From JAIOIW01 sp050304175 (GTDB lineage Bacteria; Pseudomonadota; Alphaproteobacteria; Rhizobiales; Rhizobiaceae): a DNA stretch of 42,083 nt. Positions 24,854 to 33,851 of the stretch are shown here, piece after piece. Positions within the stretch are counted from its first letter, which is position 1, and every line of letters begins with the position of its first letter. The DNA is taken from assembly GCA_050304175.1 (NCBI GenBank), contig JBNLDE010000097.1:1-42083 (forward strand), written 5' to 3'. The translations under genes and the position numbers were made by a program. The notes below the pieces were generated by a model. That model had not been told where the DNA came from, ran no database searches, and was given only the letters and a program-made list of their open reading frames with translations.

Positions 24854-24867
24854 TGAACAAATGTTCA
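24854..24867. promoter_or_regulatory. Palindrome upstream of trxA (putative operator)
   Basis: TGAACA (24854-24859), AA, TGTTCA (24862-24867): a perfect 6-bp inverted repeat 44-57 bp before the trxA start. It contains GAAC-N4-GTTC. Alphaproteobacterial LexA uses direct GTTC-N7-GTTC repeats, so a LexA role is not claimed. The factor is unknown. Confidence 0.4.
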
Positions 24868-24885
24868 AGTGTTGCTATGGACTCG

Positions 24886-24909
24886 CATCATCCGCGAGCA
24901 CGGATGATG
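24886..24909 (-). repeat. Stem-loop after addA
   Basis: CATCATCCG (24886-24894), loop CGAGCA and CGGATGATG (24901-24909) form a perfect 9-bp hairpin 22 bases after the addA stop. No T-tract follows on the minus strand, so it may only protect or weakly terminate the addBA message. Confidence 0.5.
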
Positions 24910-24931
24910 ACGGGCCCTTGAAATTGTTGTG

Positions 24932-27900
24932 TCACGCTTGGCTGAGTCGGGCAAGCGACGCGGCCATCACATCTTCGGCAAGTTCGATCAGGCGGGTCGC
25001 TTCGGTATAGAGCAATGCGCAGCGGATCGCGCGATCGGGATAAAGCGGCCGCAGCAATTCGCGATAAAGGGCCATTTGCGCGACATGGCCGGCGGGGACT
25101 TCCTCCGGCGAGCGCGGCGCGGGGCGGTTTGTCTTGTAATCGACCACGAGGACACGGTCCGGCTGCACGGCGAGCCGATCGATCACACCGCTGACCAGAT
25201 GATCCCGCCCCTTGACGGCAATCGTACCCATGATCGGGACCTCGGCGCGGGACTCCTCGGCAAAAACCGGTGCAAAGCCAGGGTCGCGAAGAATCCGGAA
25301 CACCGAATCGCACGCAGCCTGGCGCTCGCTTTCCGGCCAGTCAGCAGCAGTCTGGCCAAGCCACGACCGGGCAGCGTCCTCCCGTATATCGGCAGCGATA
25401 CCGGGCAACATCTGCAGCAATTTGTGGACCGCAAGCCCGCGCCGGATCGCCAGGCCGGGCTCCTGCGCGTCGTCGAACACCGGTGATCGCGGCGTGGTGT
25501 CGCGCTCGGGTCCGGGTTCAATGAGGAGCGCCGCGCCGGAGGGCGATAGCGGGCGCGGCAGATCGGCGGGTGGCACGAGCCTGAGCGCCGGGTCGAAAGG
25601 CAACGGCCGGACCGGCTCTCGAGGACCTGTTTCCACGGTCCCGAAGCTGACGGCATCGGCTTGGGTAATCCGGTAGCGCAGCGCTTGCGTACCGATGACG
25701 GTGTTGTCATAGGGCTTGCCGCCCGGCGACCCTTCAAGCGCGATCCGAACCAGATCGTGCCAGGTCGACTCCTTTGTTCCACGTGCACCGTGATAGCCGC
25801 ACACGATCAGCCGGTCTTCCGCCCGGGTCATGCCGACATAAAGCAACCGGCGATATTCGTTTCGGGCCTGTTCGGCAAATTCCTCGTCCAGTGTCCCCAG
25901 CATGGTGTTTTTCAGCGCCGCGCCCGCGCGCCAAAGCCAGCCCTTGCCATCCCAGGCGTCTGATTTCGGCGTGTAGGCGAGTAAATGCGGCCGATGCGTC
26001 GGGATAAATGGAGCCGAGCCGCTGTCAACCAGGAAGACGACTGGTGCTTCCAGGCCCTTGGCGGCATGAACCGTCATGATCCGCACCTCGTCGCGCACCT
26101 GGTCCATTTCGCGTTTGATGTCCGGTCCACTGGCCGACAGAACGGCGAGAAAGGTTTCGAGATCCCCCGCACCCGCTCGTTCCTGGGCGAGCGCAAAATT
26201 CATGAACTCGTCAATGATCTCGCCGGCCTCCGGCCCAAGCCGCGCCATGAACCGGCGTCTTGCACCATCGCGCCCAAGCAGCGTGGCGTAAAAATCGACT
26301 GCGGGCTTTGAGCCGGCTTCATTTTGCCAGACGGCCAATTGCTCGACCGCCACGCGGCAGTGCTCGTCTTCCCCAGCACGCTCGCGCAGACACGACCACA
26401 ATGGCTGCTTGATCGGCCGCCCCGCCGACAAAGTCATCAGTTCGTCGTCGGAGAAGCCAAACAGCGGACTCTTGAGCAGGGAAGCAAGCGACAAATCATC
26501 ATGCGGTTGCAGTGCGAACCGACCGATCGCCACCAGGTCCTTGACCGCGATGTGACCGGGCAGGCTCAATCTGTCGGCGCCAGCGACGGGCACGTCCAGT
26601 TCCTTGAGCCGCCGCGACAGGGCGTGAATGAACCGGTCGCGCTTGCGCACCAGCACCATGACGTCGCCAGGCGCGAGACGCCGCCCCTGACCCTCGATGA
26701 TCTCGCCGGATTCGATCCAGCCCTTTATCGTGCGGGCGATGTGTTCGGCGAGCTTTACCGCCGGCGCGGCAGCGTGATCAATGCCCTCGCGCCAATCGTC
26801 GGGTTCTTCGACCGCCTCCGCGCCAATCGACGGCCAAAGTTCGACATAACCCGGTTCGCCGTCGCGAATCGCCAGATGCTCGATTTCCTCCGGGTCTCCG
26901 GTCAGGCCGGCGCGCGCCTCGGGCGATTTGAACACCAGGTCGACCGCGGACAGTATGTCCGATGTGGAGCGGAACGAATAGGGGAGGCGCTCCGGCAGAA
27001 ACTGCTTTCGGGCGCTATCCGCGCGGACCGAAAAACTGTGCCGCATGTCGGCGAAGGCGCGCGGTTCGGCACCCTGGAACGAGTAGATCGACTGTTTTTC
27101 GTCGCCGACGGCGAAGATCGTGCGCAGGATGTTGGCGCGTGCACCCTCGCCGGTGAAAAATTCCGCCGTCATCGAGCGGATCACGTCCCACTGCTCCGGA
27201 CTGGTGTCCTGTGCTTCGTCGAGAAGGACGTGGTCGATGCCCTTATCGAGCTTGTACTGCACCCACAGCCCGGCATCGGCGCGGCGCAGAAGATGCGCTG
27301 TCCGCATGATCAGGTCGTTGAAATCGAGGAAGCCGCGCGCCCGCTTATGGGCTTCGTAGCGGCCGATCAACCGGTCAGCGACGGTCAGCGCCGCGCCCGT
27401 GGCCTCAAGCATGCGTAACAGGGCGATACGGTCAAGAGCGGCCTTAACCGCTTCCACGGCTTCGAGATAGCGGCCCTCGAGATCCGGAAAGGCGGCGTGC
27501 ATCGCCTTGGAGAAAAGCCAACCCGGCTTGTAGGGCTCGCCATTGCTGCCCAGAAGGGCTGCGCCAGCCATTTCCAGCCGTACAAGCGGATCTTCTGCAG
27601 TGCAGGCTTTTGCCGCGGCATAAGTGCAGAATTCGCGAGCGCGTGCGGCGCCGTTCTCGAAAGCCCAGGCATCAATGGCCCGCAAATAGGCGGGATCGCA
27701 ACCGGGCAGCGGCCAAGCTTCCGAAGCGATGGTCGAGGAGCTTTCGTTATCGGCGAACCCGAACTCGTCGCACAAAGCCGAAAAACAGCCCTCGGCGCCG
27801 CCGCATTGGTCGAGGAAGGCGCGTAGCCCGTCGCGTTTTTGCACGATCTCGCCAAGCAGCCGGTCGAGGCCGGTTTCCCCGGCTGCCGACAACACCGTGT

Positions 27901-28447
27901 AGAAGGCATCGGCCAGGGCGCTGTTTTCGTCCCGGTGCGCTCCGGTCAGCAGTTCGCGCCGGGCTTCGGCCACCAGCGCAGCTTCCATGCGGCCATCGAG
28001 CAACTCGAAGTGTCCGGCAATATTGGCTTCGAGTGGAAACTGGTGAAGCACCGCCTCGCAAAAGGCATGGATGGTCTGGATCTTCAAGCCGCCAGGCGTC
28101 TCGAGCGCGCGGGCAAACAGCCGGCGGGCATGGGTCAGCTTGCCGGCATCCGGCTCGGCGCCTTCCACCGCCGTGATTCGATCGGCCAGCGCCGAGTCAT
28201 CCAGCAGGGCCCAGTCGCCGAGCGTCTCGAAGACGCGGTTGGCCATGTTGGCGGCGGCGGCCTTGGTGTAGGTAAGGCACAGGATCTTCTGTGGGTCGGT
28301 ACCGTTAAGCAGAAGGCGGATTACGCGGCTGGCCAGCACATGCGTCTTGCCAGCGCCGGCATTGGCCGAGACCCAGGCCGATACCGTCGGGTTCGCCGCG
28401 CGGCGCTGGCGCTTGATCGTGTCGGGCGGGACGCGGCGGCGGCTCAT
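24932..28447 (-). CDS. addA: Helicase-nuclease subunit AddA
   Basis: UvrD-like helicase with a C-terminal RecB-type nuclease, 1171 residues, subunit of the AddAB enzyme that resects DNA double-strand breaks for RecA. Walker A is ANAGAGKT (28-35), helicase motifs include CLTYTKAAAANMANRV, HVLLDEAQDTSPEQW, VGDEKQSIYSFQGAEPRAF and IMTVHAAKGLEAPVVFL, and the nuclease motif VVDYKT has its Asp at about 1103. ATG 28447 overlaps the addB stop (ATGA) and has GGAGAGG upstream. It is the last gene of the divL-tsaE/amgK-murU-addB-addA run. Confidence 0.97.
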   Translation of the reverse strand: MSRRRVPPDTIKRQRRAANPTVSAWVSANAGAGKTHVLASRVIRLLLNGTDPQKILCLTYTKAAAANMANRVFETLGDWALLDDSALADRITAVEGAEPDAGKLTHARRLFARALETPGGLKIQTIHAFCEAVLHQFPLEANIAGHFELLDGRMEAALVAEARRELLTGAHRDENSALADAFYTVLSAAGETGLDRLLGEIVQKRDGLRAFLDQCGGAEGCFSALCDEFGFADNESSSTIASEAWPLPGCDPAYLRAIDAWAFENGAARAREFCTYAAAKACTAEDPLVRLEMAGAALLGSNGEPYKPGWLFSKAMHAAFPDLEGRYLEAVEAVKAALDRIALLRMLEATGAALTVADRLIGRYEAHKRARGFLDFNDLIMRTAHLLRRADAGLWVQYKLDKGIDHVLLDEAQDTSPEQWDVIRSMTAEFFTGEGARANILRTIFAVGDEKQSIYSFQGAEPRAFADMRHSFSVRADSARKQFLPERLPYSFRSTSDILSAVDLVFKSPEARAGLTGDPEEIEHLAIRDGEPGYVELWPSIGAEAVEEPDDWREGIDHAAAPAVKLAEHIARTIKGWIESGEIIEGQGRRLAPGDVMVLVRKRDRFIHALSRRLKELDVPVAGADRLSLPGHIAVKDLVAIGRFALQPHDDLSLASLLKSPLFGFSDDELMTLSAGRPIKQPLWSCLRERAGEDEHCRVAVEQLAVWQNEAGSKPAVDFYATLLGRDGARRRFMARLGPEAGEIIDEFMNFALAQERAGAGDLETFLAVLSASGPDIKREMDQVRDEVRIMTVHAAKGLEAPVVFLVDSGSAPFIPTHRPHLLAYTPKSDAWDGKGWLWRAGAALKNTMLGTLDEEFAEQARNEYRRLLYVGMTRAEDRLIVCGYHGARGTKESTWHDLVRIALEGSPGGKPYDNTVIGTQALRYRITQADAVSFGTVETGPREPVRPLPFDPALRLVPPADLPRPLSPSGAALLIEPGPERDTTPRSPVFDDAQEPGLAIRRGLAVHKLLQMLPGIAADIREDAARSWLGQTAADWPESERQAACDSVFRILRDPGFAPVFAEESRAEVPIMGTIAVKGRDHLVSGVIDRLAVQPDRVLVVDYKTNRPAPRSPEEVPAGHVAQMALYRELLRPLYPDRAIRCALLYTEATRLIELAEDVMAASLARLSQA

Positions 28448-31400
28448 TCGGCCTCTCCCGCTTCGGAATCGCTGCCCGACGACCATTCCAGTACCCGGGC
28501 CAGATGGTCGTAGGGACCCTCGGTGTCACCCTCCCTGAAAGGCAGCAGCCGGGATACGTATCCATTGTCGGGCAACTGGAAGAACGCCACCAGCTCCCCA
28601 AGTTTCTCCCACGCTTTCTCAGAGAGTTCCGGTGCCGAAACGATCTGCTTTCCACGATCTGCCAGGATGGACTGGGTAACGACCGAGCCATCTGGCTTGA
28701 GTCGGACATAGGCCAGCTCGCCAGGCTTCGCCCCGTCTCCAAGCTCCGCAAAGGCGCCGCGCGACGCCAATGCCCCCTCCAGCGCCAATTGCGGCGCCAA
28801 CAGGGTGCGGGCCTGTTTCGTCGACGGTGTCGAACCTGTCTTGTAGTCGAGGATGTCGATGCGACCGTCAGCGTGCCGGTCGATCCGGTCGGCACGTCCC
28901 GAAAGGCTTACGCCGGTCGCCCCGATCTGTTTCGCGTCGGCCCTGATCTCGGCGTGGCGGGTGAGACCGGGCTCTATGCGTCCGCGCTCCCATTCGAGGA
29001 TGTTAGGCACCATGGCCAAAAACCGCGGCCACCACACCGCTTCCACGTCGCCGGGCAAAGCCAGCTTGTCAAAACAGTCGCGACCGATCGCAATCAGGGT
29101 CGCCTCGGCATCGGGCGCACGCGAGTCGGCCACCTCAATCGTGAAGCGATGCAGGATGTCGTGGAACAGGCTGCCACGTTCAGCGACGCCCGGATCGCGC
29201 ACGAGCTCTTCGAGCGGTTCGAGGCGCAGGATACGGCGGGCATGGATGGCATAGGGATCGCGCCTGAGCGTTTCGATTTCGGTGACCGAGAACCGTTTCG
29301 GGCGAAGCGCGAGGACGGGCTTCGGCAAGGGGCGCGGCGCAAAGTCCACCCGTTCCGAATTGTCCAGAAAATTGGCCCAGGCTACATATTGCCGTCCCCG
29401 ATCCCGCATTTGCTCATAGGTTTCTTTGCCGGCAAATGTCGTCAGCCGCTGAAGCCAGCGCGAGGCGACAGAAGGTGCGTTTTCAGCGCGAAGCGATCGG
29501 GTGAGCACGATACGCGGCGCGCCCATGGCCATCTCGAAATCATGGGCGGCCTGACCGATACGCCGCTCCGGCGGATCCAGCTCAATCGACGCCTTCATCA
29601 GCCGCGACATGAACTGGTCGGGCGCAGCGCGGCGTGGCCAACTTCCTTCGTTGAGGCCGCCCAGCACCAGCGTGTCGGCGTGTTGGAGGCGCGCCTCAAG
29701 TTGGCCCCAGATGACGACACGGCGATCCGCTCCCGCCGACGGCTTGACCGTTTCCGGCGCGATCAGCGCCGTCAGCACGTCCGGCCATTCATTGCTGTCA
29801 AACCGGGTTTCGCCGCCTGCTGCGAGCAGTGCGCGAAGCACTTCGGCCAGCCGGGTGCCGGCATCGCCCTCATAGAGCTTATCCAGACTTCCGTCAGCCG
29901 CCCGTGCGGCTGCTTCAAGCGCAACTACGCTGGCGGTAACCGCGTCGGTTATCGTGACATCATGGTTTTCGCGTAGTGCCACCAGCGGTCGGACGGCGTC
30001 CATCAGTTTGCCGGCCAGGTCGCCCACCGCGCTCCGTGCTGCCTCATCCAGCCGCGCCAGCCAGAACGGCGGATGCGGATCCGATGCCAGGATTTCGAGC
30101 CGCGTTTCGAGCAGCGCCGGCAGTGCGGCGATGTCCGGCCGTCCCGTGCCGCCGCGCAAGGCCGCCAGTTCGAGGTGCTCAGCCGCTTCGCGCACTGCCG
30201 CACGCTCGGTCGACAGGCGGAGCAGCGGGTGCTTGAGCAACGCCAGCAGGGTCACTGGATCGCCGGGCCTGAGCGCACACTGCACCAGCAGCGCCAGCAA
30301 GGTCGCTGGCGGCGTGGCGGAAAGCGGCGTGCCGCCGGAATCATCTGCCCGAATGCCGAATCGCTGCAACTCGGCGGCAACCCGCCGTGCCAGCGCCCGA
30401 TCGCCGGTCAGCAACGCGGCCGTGCGGTCGCCACGTTCGACCGCCTCGCGCAACACCACCGCGACCGCCATTGCCTCCTCGCGCTCATTTGCGGCCTCAA
30501 CCAGGCTGACACCGTCGAGCGCGCCGGTCTCCAGTGCCGTTCGCAGCGCCGGTTGTCCGGCGGCCCAGTTTTCCGTCGCCTCGGCGGGCCGCAATGCTTC
30601 GCTCACGATTTCGCGCCGTGCTTGCATGGCCGGTGTGGCGGTCCCGAGCGGATTGACGTCGTTCCGTTTGACGCCGAGGCCGGCGAGCAGCTTTTTCAGT
30701 CCGAATTGCGGATGCCCGAACACGGAAGGGGCGTCTCCGACTTCTCCGATCAAATCCCAGGCTCGCTCATCGAGGCTGCGATCGAGCCCGGGCAGCACAA
30801 CAGCGCCCTGCGGCAAGCGGGCAATTGTCGCCAGCAAGCGAGCGGTCGCGGGGATCGAGCCCGTCGACCCGGCCGCGATAACGGGGCCGTCGGACAGGCG
30901 CGCGGCGAGGCGGGCCGCCTCGGCGTCGATCAATGCATTGCGATGAAACGCCGGATTGGAGCGGTTGCGTTCCAAAAGATATTCCGGCCAGTGCCGGGTG
31001 ATGATCGTCAGGAACTCCAGTGTCACCTGCCACCATTCGGCCAGTTCTCCGCCGGCCAGATCGACCAGCCTGGTCCAGTCGGCGCCCTCGGTCTCGATCT
31101 CGTCGATGAGAGCGGCGAGATCCCGCGCCAGCCAGATCGCGTCGGCAAAACTCGCCGGAACGGTCACCTCCTCGCCACCGAGCATTTTTGCCACATGACC
31201 GGGCAGGTTTTTCTTCCAGCGCTGAACCAGAGGCGCCAACGCCATCAGCCGTTCCGTCGCGTCGATTGCCGGCGGCAGGTCCGGAAGATCGGGCATCGCC
31301 ATGTCAAAAAACGCGGCGTCCTCGTCGAATTCGCCGAGCGGGCGGATGACCGGCAGGATCGCCGAGCGGGCCGTCGCCTTTTCGGCGAAAATGGCGCGCA

Positions 31401-31575
31401 GCGCCCGGGCAGCGCGGCGCGTCGGCACGAAAATGGTCGCGCTTGCCAGCTTCAGGGGATCGCCGGTGTCGCGAAATCCGTCGATGAGGCGACCGTCGAG
31501 CAGGCAGTCGGCCAGTTCCGGCAGGAAGGGAACGCCCGCGTCGATCGAAAAAACCCGCGGCGACCGGCCGCTCAT
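28444..31575 (-). CDS. addB: Nuclease/scaffold subunit AddB
   Basis: Alphaproteobacterial-type AddB, 1043 residues, partner of AddA. The N-terminal half looks like an inactive helicase: I see no Walker A motif after the start (RVFSIDAGVPFLPELADCLLDG). The middle part contains NTDLLLGGLNEGSWP-like blocks (here TLVLGGLNEGSWPRRAAPDQFMS), and the C-terminal nuclease has DILDYKTGS with its Asp at about 910. The four cysteines of the Bacillus AddB iron-sulfur cluster are not evident. ATG 31575 overlaps the murU stop (ATGA). The open frame upstream (to 31911) is a shadow of murU. Confidence 0.95.
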   Translation of the reverse strand: MSGRSPRVFSIDAGVPFLPELADCLLDGRLIDGFRDTGDPLKLASATIFVPTRRAARALRAIFAEKATARSAILPVIRPLGEFDEDAAFFDMAMPDLPDLPPAIDATERLMALAPLVQRWKKNLPGHVAKMLGGEEVTVPASFADAIWLARDLAALIDEIETEGADWTRLVDLAGGELAEWWQVTLEFLTIITRHWPEYLLERNRSNPAFHRNALIDAEAARLAARLSDGPVIAAGSTGSIPATARLLATIARLPQGAVVLPGLDRSLDERAWDLIGEVGDAPSVFGHPQFGLKKLLAGLGVKRNDVNPLGTATPAMQARREIVSEALRPAEATENWAAGQPALRTALETGALDGVSLVEAANEREEAMAVAVVLREAVERGDRTAALLTGDRALARRVAAELQRFGIRADDSGGTPLSATPPATLLALLVQCALRPGDPVTLLALLKHPLLRLSTERAAVREAAEHLELAALRGGTGRPDIAALPALLETRLEILASDPHPPFWLARLDEAARSAVGDLAGKLMDAVRPLVALRENHDVTITDAVTASVVALEAAARAADGSLDKLYEGDAGTRLAEVLRALLAAGGETRFDSNEWPDVLTALIAPETVKPSAGADRRVVIWGQLEARLQHADTLVLGGLNEGSWPRRAAPDQFMSRLMKASIELDPPERRIGQAAHDFEMAMGAPRIVLTRSLRAENAPSVASRWLQRLTTFAGKETYEQMRDRGRQYVAWANFLDNSERVDFAPRPLPKPVLALRPKRFSVTEIETLRRDPYAIHARRILRLEPLEELVRDPGVAERGSLFHDILHRFTIEVADSRAPDAEATLIAIGRDCFDKLALPGDVEAVWWPRFLAMVPNILEWERGRIEPGLTRHAEIRADAKQIGATGVSLSGRADRIDRHADGRIDILDYKTGSTPSTKQARTLLAPQLALEGALASRGAFAELGDGAKPGELAYVRLKPDGSVVTQSILADRGKQIVSAPELSEKAWEKLGELVAFFQLPDNGYVSRLLPFREGDTEGPYDHLARVLEWSSGSDSEAGEAE

Positions 31576-32303
31576 CGTTTCCCGGCCCGGGCAAGCGCGG
31601 CTTCCGCCGGCGCGATGGCATCGGGCGTACCAACCGTAATCCAGTCTCCGTCGAGCACATGACCGAACAAGCGGCCACTGGAAATGGACTGATCGAAATA
31701 GCGATTGAGTGAATGCGGTTCTGCCATTGCGCCGGCAAAGATTCGCGGATGGACGATGGCGGCGCCGGCATAGATATAGCCTTCCGCAGCCTGTCCTGCC
31801 CGCGCGAGCCGGCCTTCGGCGTCGCGCGTGAAATCGAGGCCGCCCGTATGGCCGGTCGCGCGGTTCGGGGTGGTCAGCAGCAGCAGGATATCCATCTGCA
31901 CATCGTTCCACATCGCCGCCATGGCGTACAGTGACGACCCATTGCGTTCGATCCAGAACGTGTCGGCATTGAGAACGAAGAACGGGCTGGTTCCGAGTTC
32001 GGCCAACGCCTTCACGATGCCGCCGCCGCTGTCGAGCAGCGAATCGCTTTCGTCGGATATCACGATTTTCGGATGTTCTTGACCGGCCAGATGGGCAACG
32101 ACCAGTTCGGCGTGCCAGTGGACGTTGACGACAGCCCGGCGAACGCCTGCCGCCCTCAGCGCGTCCAGACCGCGGTCGAGCAATGTGCGGCCGGCGATCT
32201 CGATCAGCGGTTTCGGGCAGGTATCGGTCAGCGGGCGCATGCGCTTGCCCAGTCCCGCCGCCAGCACCATCGCCGTGTCCGGCATGTCCGGCATGAAAGT
32301 CAT
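31572..32303 (-). CDS. murU: N-acetylmuramate 1-phosphate uridylyltransferase MurU-like
   Basis: Nucleotidyltransferase of 243 residues. MurU turns N-acetylmuramic acid 1-phosphate and UTP into UDP-MurNAc, recycling peptidoglycan past the fosfomycin-sensitive MurA step. Seen are the signature MVLAAGLGKRMRPLTDTCPKPLIEIAGRTLLD, the metal-binding LNADTFW, and DGDWITVGTPDAI near the end. The assignment over other sugar-1-P nucleotidyltransferases rests on the adjacent AmgK domain, its known partner in Pseudomonas. ATG 32303 is listed; ATG 32294 has better spacing to a GAGG and would remove three residues. It lies 27 bp after tsaE/amgK and overlaps addB. Confidence 0.88.
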   Translation of the reverse strand: MTFMPDMPDTAMVLAAGLGKRMRPLTDTCPKPLIEIAGRTLLDRGLDALRAAGVRRAVVNVHWHAELVVAHLAGQEHPKIVISDESDSLLDSGGGIVKALAELGTSPFFVLNADTFWIERNGSSLYAMAAMWNDVQMDILLLLTTPNRATGHTGGLDFTRDAEGRLARAGQAAEGYIYAGAAIVHPRIFAGAMAEPHSLNRYFDQSISSGRLFGHVLDGDWITVGTPDAIAPAEAALARAGKR

Positions 32304-32330
32304 CCTCGTCGCTGCCGCGGATTGGCTGTG

Positions 32331-33848
32331 TTACCGGGTAACCGCGGCAATACCGGCTTTGTGATAGAATTCGCGCACCGGTTCAAGAGCCGGATGCGCG
32401 AGCGAACGTGCGACGTAATCCCTGATGCGCGGCAGGTGCTTCAGATAGGCCGGCTTGCCGTCACGCTCGTTCAACCGCACGAAAATGCCGAGGATCTTCG
32501 AATTGCGCTGCGCGGCCATGATCGAATAGGCCGCCATGAAGCTCTCCCGGTCGAACGGCCCGGTCTGAGCGCGGGCTGATGCATATGCGTCGATGATCCG
32601 CTCTTCCAATTGCGGCGATATCGTCACGCGCGCGTCTTGGGCAAGCGACGCCACGTCATAGGCACACGGCCCGATCAATGCGTCCTGGAAGTCGATCAGG
32701 CCGAGCCGGTCGGTTCCGGTTCGGTCTTCCCGCCAGATGATGTTCGGTGAATGGAAGTCGCGGAGCACCAGGGAAGTTTCCGCGCCGGCCAACCGGTCGA
32801 GCACCGCGGACCAATCGGTCACGAAACCGCGGGCATCGACTTCGGTTAGCGGGCCGCCCATCGCATGAGGCGCATACCAGCTAGCCAGCAGATCGAGCTC
32901 GATCATCATTGCGTCGCGGTCGTAATCGGGAATGCGGTAACCCCGTCCAGGCGCCAGTTCGATGTTCCGCTGCCAGTCGCGCTCATGCATGGCGGCCAGC
33001 AATTCGGCCGCCGCGCGGTAGCGTTCGGCAACCGGGCTGCCGTCCGCGTCCAGGAATCCCTGTGACCCGAGATGTTCGATCAGCAGCAGGCCCCGGTCGA
33101 GATCGGCCGCGTAGATTTCAGGTGCGATGAAACCCTGACGTCTCAGTTCGCCGTCGATCGCGACAAAGGCGGTGACATTCTCGGCAAGGTGAGCGATGCG
33201 GCTATAGGGCTTGCCGTCGCGGATCGGCGGGCCGTCGGGCATGGCCGGCGCGTTCATGATCACTCGGGTCTCTGACCCAAACCGCGTTGTCTCGTAGGAG
33301 CGCATCGAAGCGTCACCGGTCAGGTAGCGGCGCTCCGCGGCACCCCATCCGGCCTGGTCGAGAAAATCCCGGATCGCCAGCGACCGCTCAACCCGCGCAC
33401 CCGCGTCCCCAGTCGCCGCGACGGCTGCGTCCCGGCCGGCACCGCCATGGGTCAGGGTGACGCGGATGGTCTCGGCGGGCAGCAGCTCTGCTGCCCTTTC
33501 CGGCCATTCGACCAGCGTCACCACGTCGGCATCTTCGCCAAAACCAAGTTCCTGCAGCTCGCTGGTATCGGCCAGCCGGTAGAGGTCGTAATGCGACGCC
33601 GCGATACGGGTTTCGTTATAAGTCTGCACGAGGGTGAATGTCGGGCTGGGGACTTCGAGACCGGGATCGCCTGCCAGCGCCCGGATCAGCGCCCGGGCAA
33701 GCGTTGTCTTGCCGGCGCCCAGGTCGCCGGCAAGCGCGACAACATCGCCGGCCTTCGCGGCGGCGGCAAGGTCGCAGCCAAGCCTCGCCGTCGCGGCGTC
33801 GTCGTCCAGATGGATCGTTCGCGAGAAATCCGTCACAGCGGTTCGCAC
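32331..33848 (-). CDS. Fusion of TsaE (t6A tRNA modification ATPase) and AmgK-like sugar kinase
   Basis: A 505-residue two-domain protein. Residues ~1-155 are TsaE, the ATPase of the TsaBDE complex making threonylcarbamoyl-adenosine in tRNA: Walker A GDLGAGKTT, SPTFTLVQTYN, HYDLYRLADTSELQELGF and LVEWPERA. Residues ~165-505 are an aminoglycoside-phosphotransferase-fold kinase like AmgK (MurNAc/GlcNAc anomeric kinase): YLTGDASMRSYETTR, LVLRDFHSPNIIWRED with the catalytic Asp, and LGLIDFQDALIGPCAYD. The frame is continuous and a short Ala/Gly-rich linker (AAVAATGDAGARVE) joins the halves, so this is a real fusion, known in alphaproteobacteria. The start GTG 33848 lies three bases after divL. 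The product of the kinase half feeds MurU next door. Confidence 0.9.
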   Translation of the reverse strand: MRTAVTDFSRTIHLDDDAATARLGCDLAAAAKAGDVVALAGDLGAGKTTLARALIRALAGDPGLEVPSPTFTLVQTYNETRIAASHYDLYRLADTSELQELGFGEDADVVTLVEWPERAAELLPAETIRVTLTHGGAGRDAAVAATGDAGARVERSLAIRDFLDQAGWGAAERRYLTGDASMRSYETTRFGSETRVIMNAPAMPDGPPIRDGKPYSRIAHLAENVTAFVAIDGELRRQGFIAPEIYAADLDRGLLLIEHLGSQGFLDADGSPVAERYRAAAELLAAMHERDWQRNIELAPGRGYRIPDYDRDAMMIELDLLASWYAPHAMGGPLTEVDARGFVTDWSAVLDRLAGAETSLVLRDFHSPNIIWREDRTGTDRLGLIDFQDALIGPCAYDVASLAQDARVTISPQLEERIIDAYASARAQTGPFDRESFMAAYSIMAAQRNSKILGIFVRLNERDGKPAYLKHLPRIRDYVARSLAHPALEPVREFYHKAGIAAVTR

Positions 33849-33851
33849 GGT

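Noticed and set aside
24854..24867. LexA (SOS) box at trxA
   Set aside because: The site has GAAC-N4-GTTC symmetry, while alphaproteobacterial LexA binds GTTC-N7-GTTC direct repeats.
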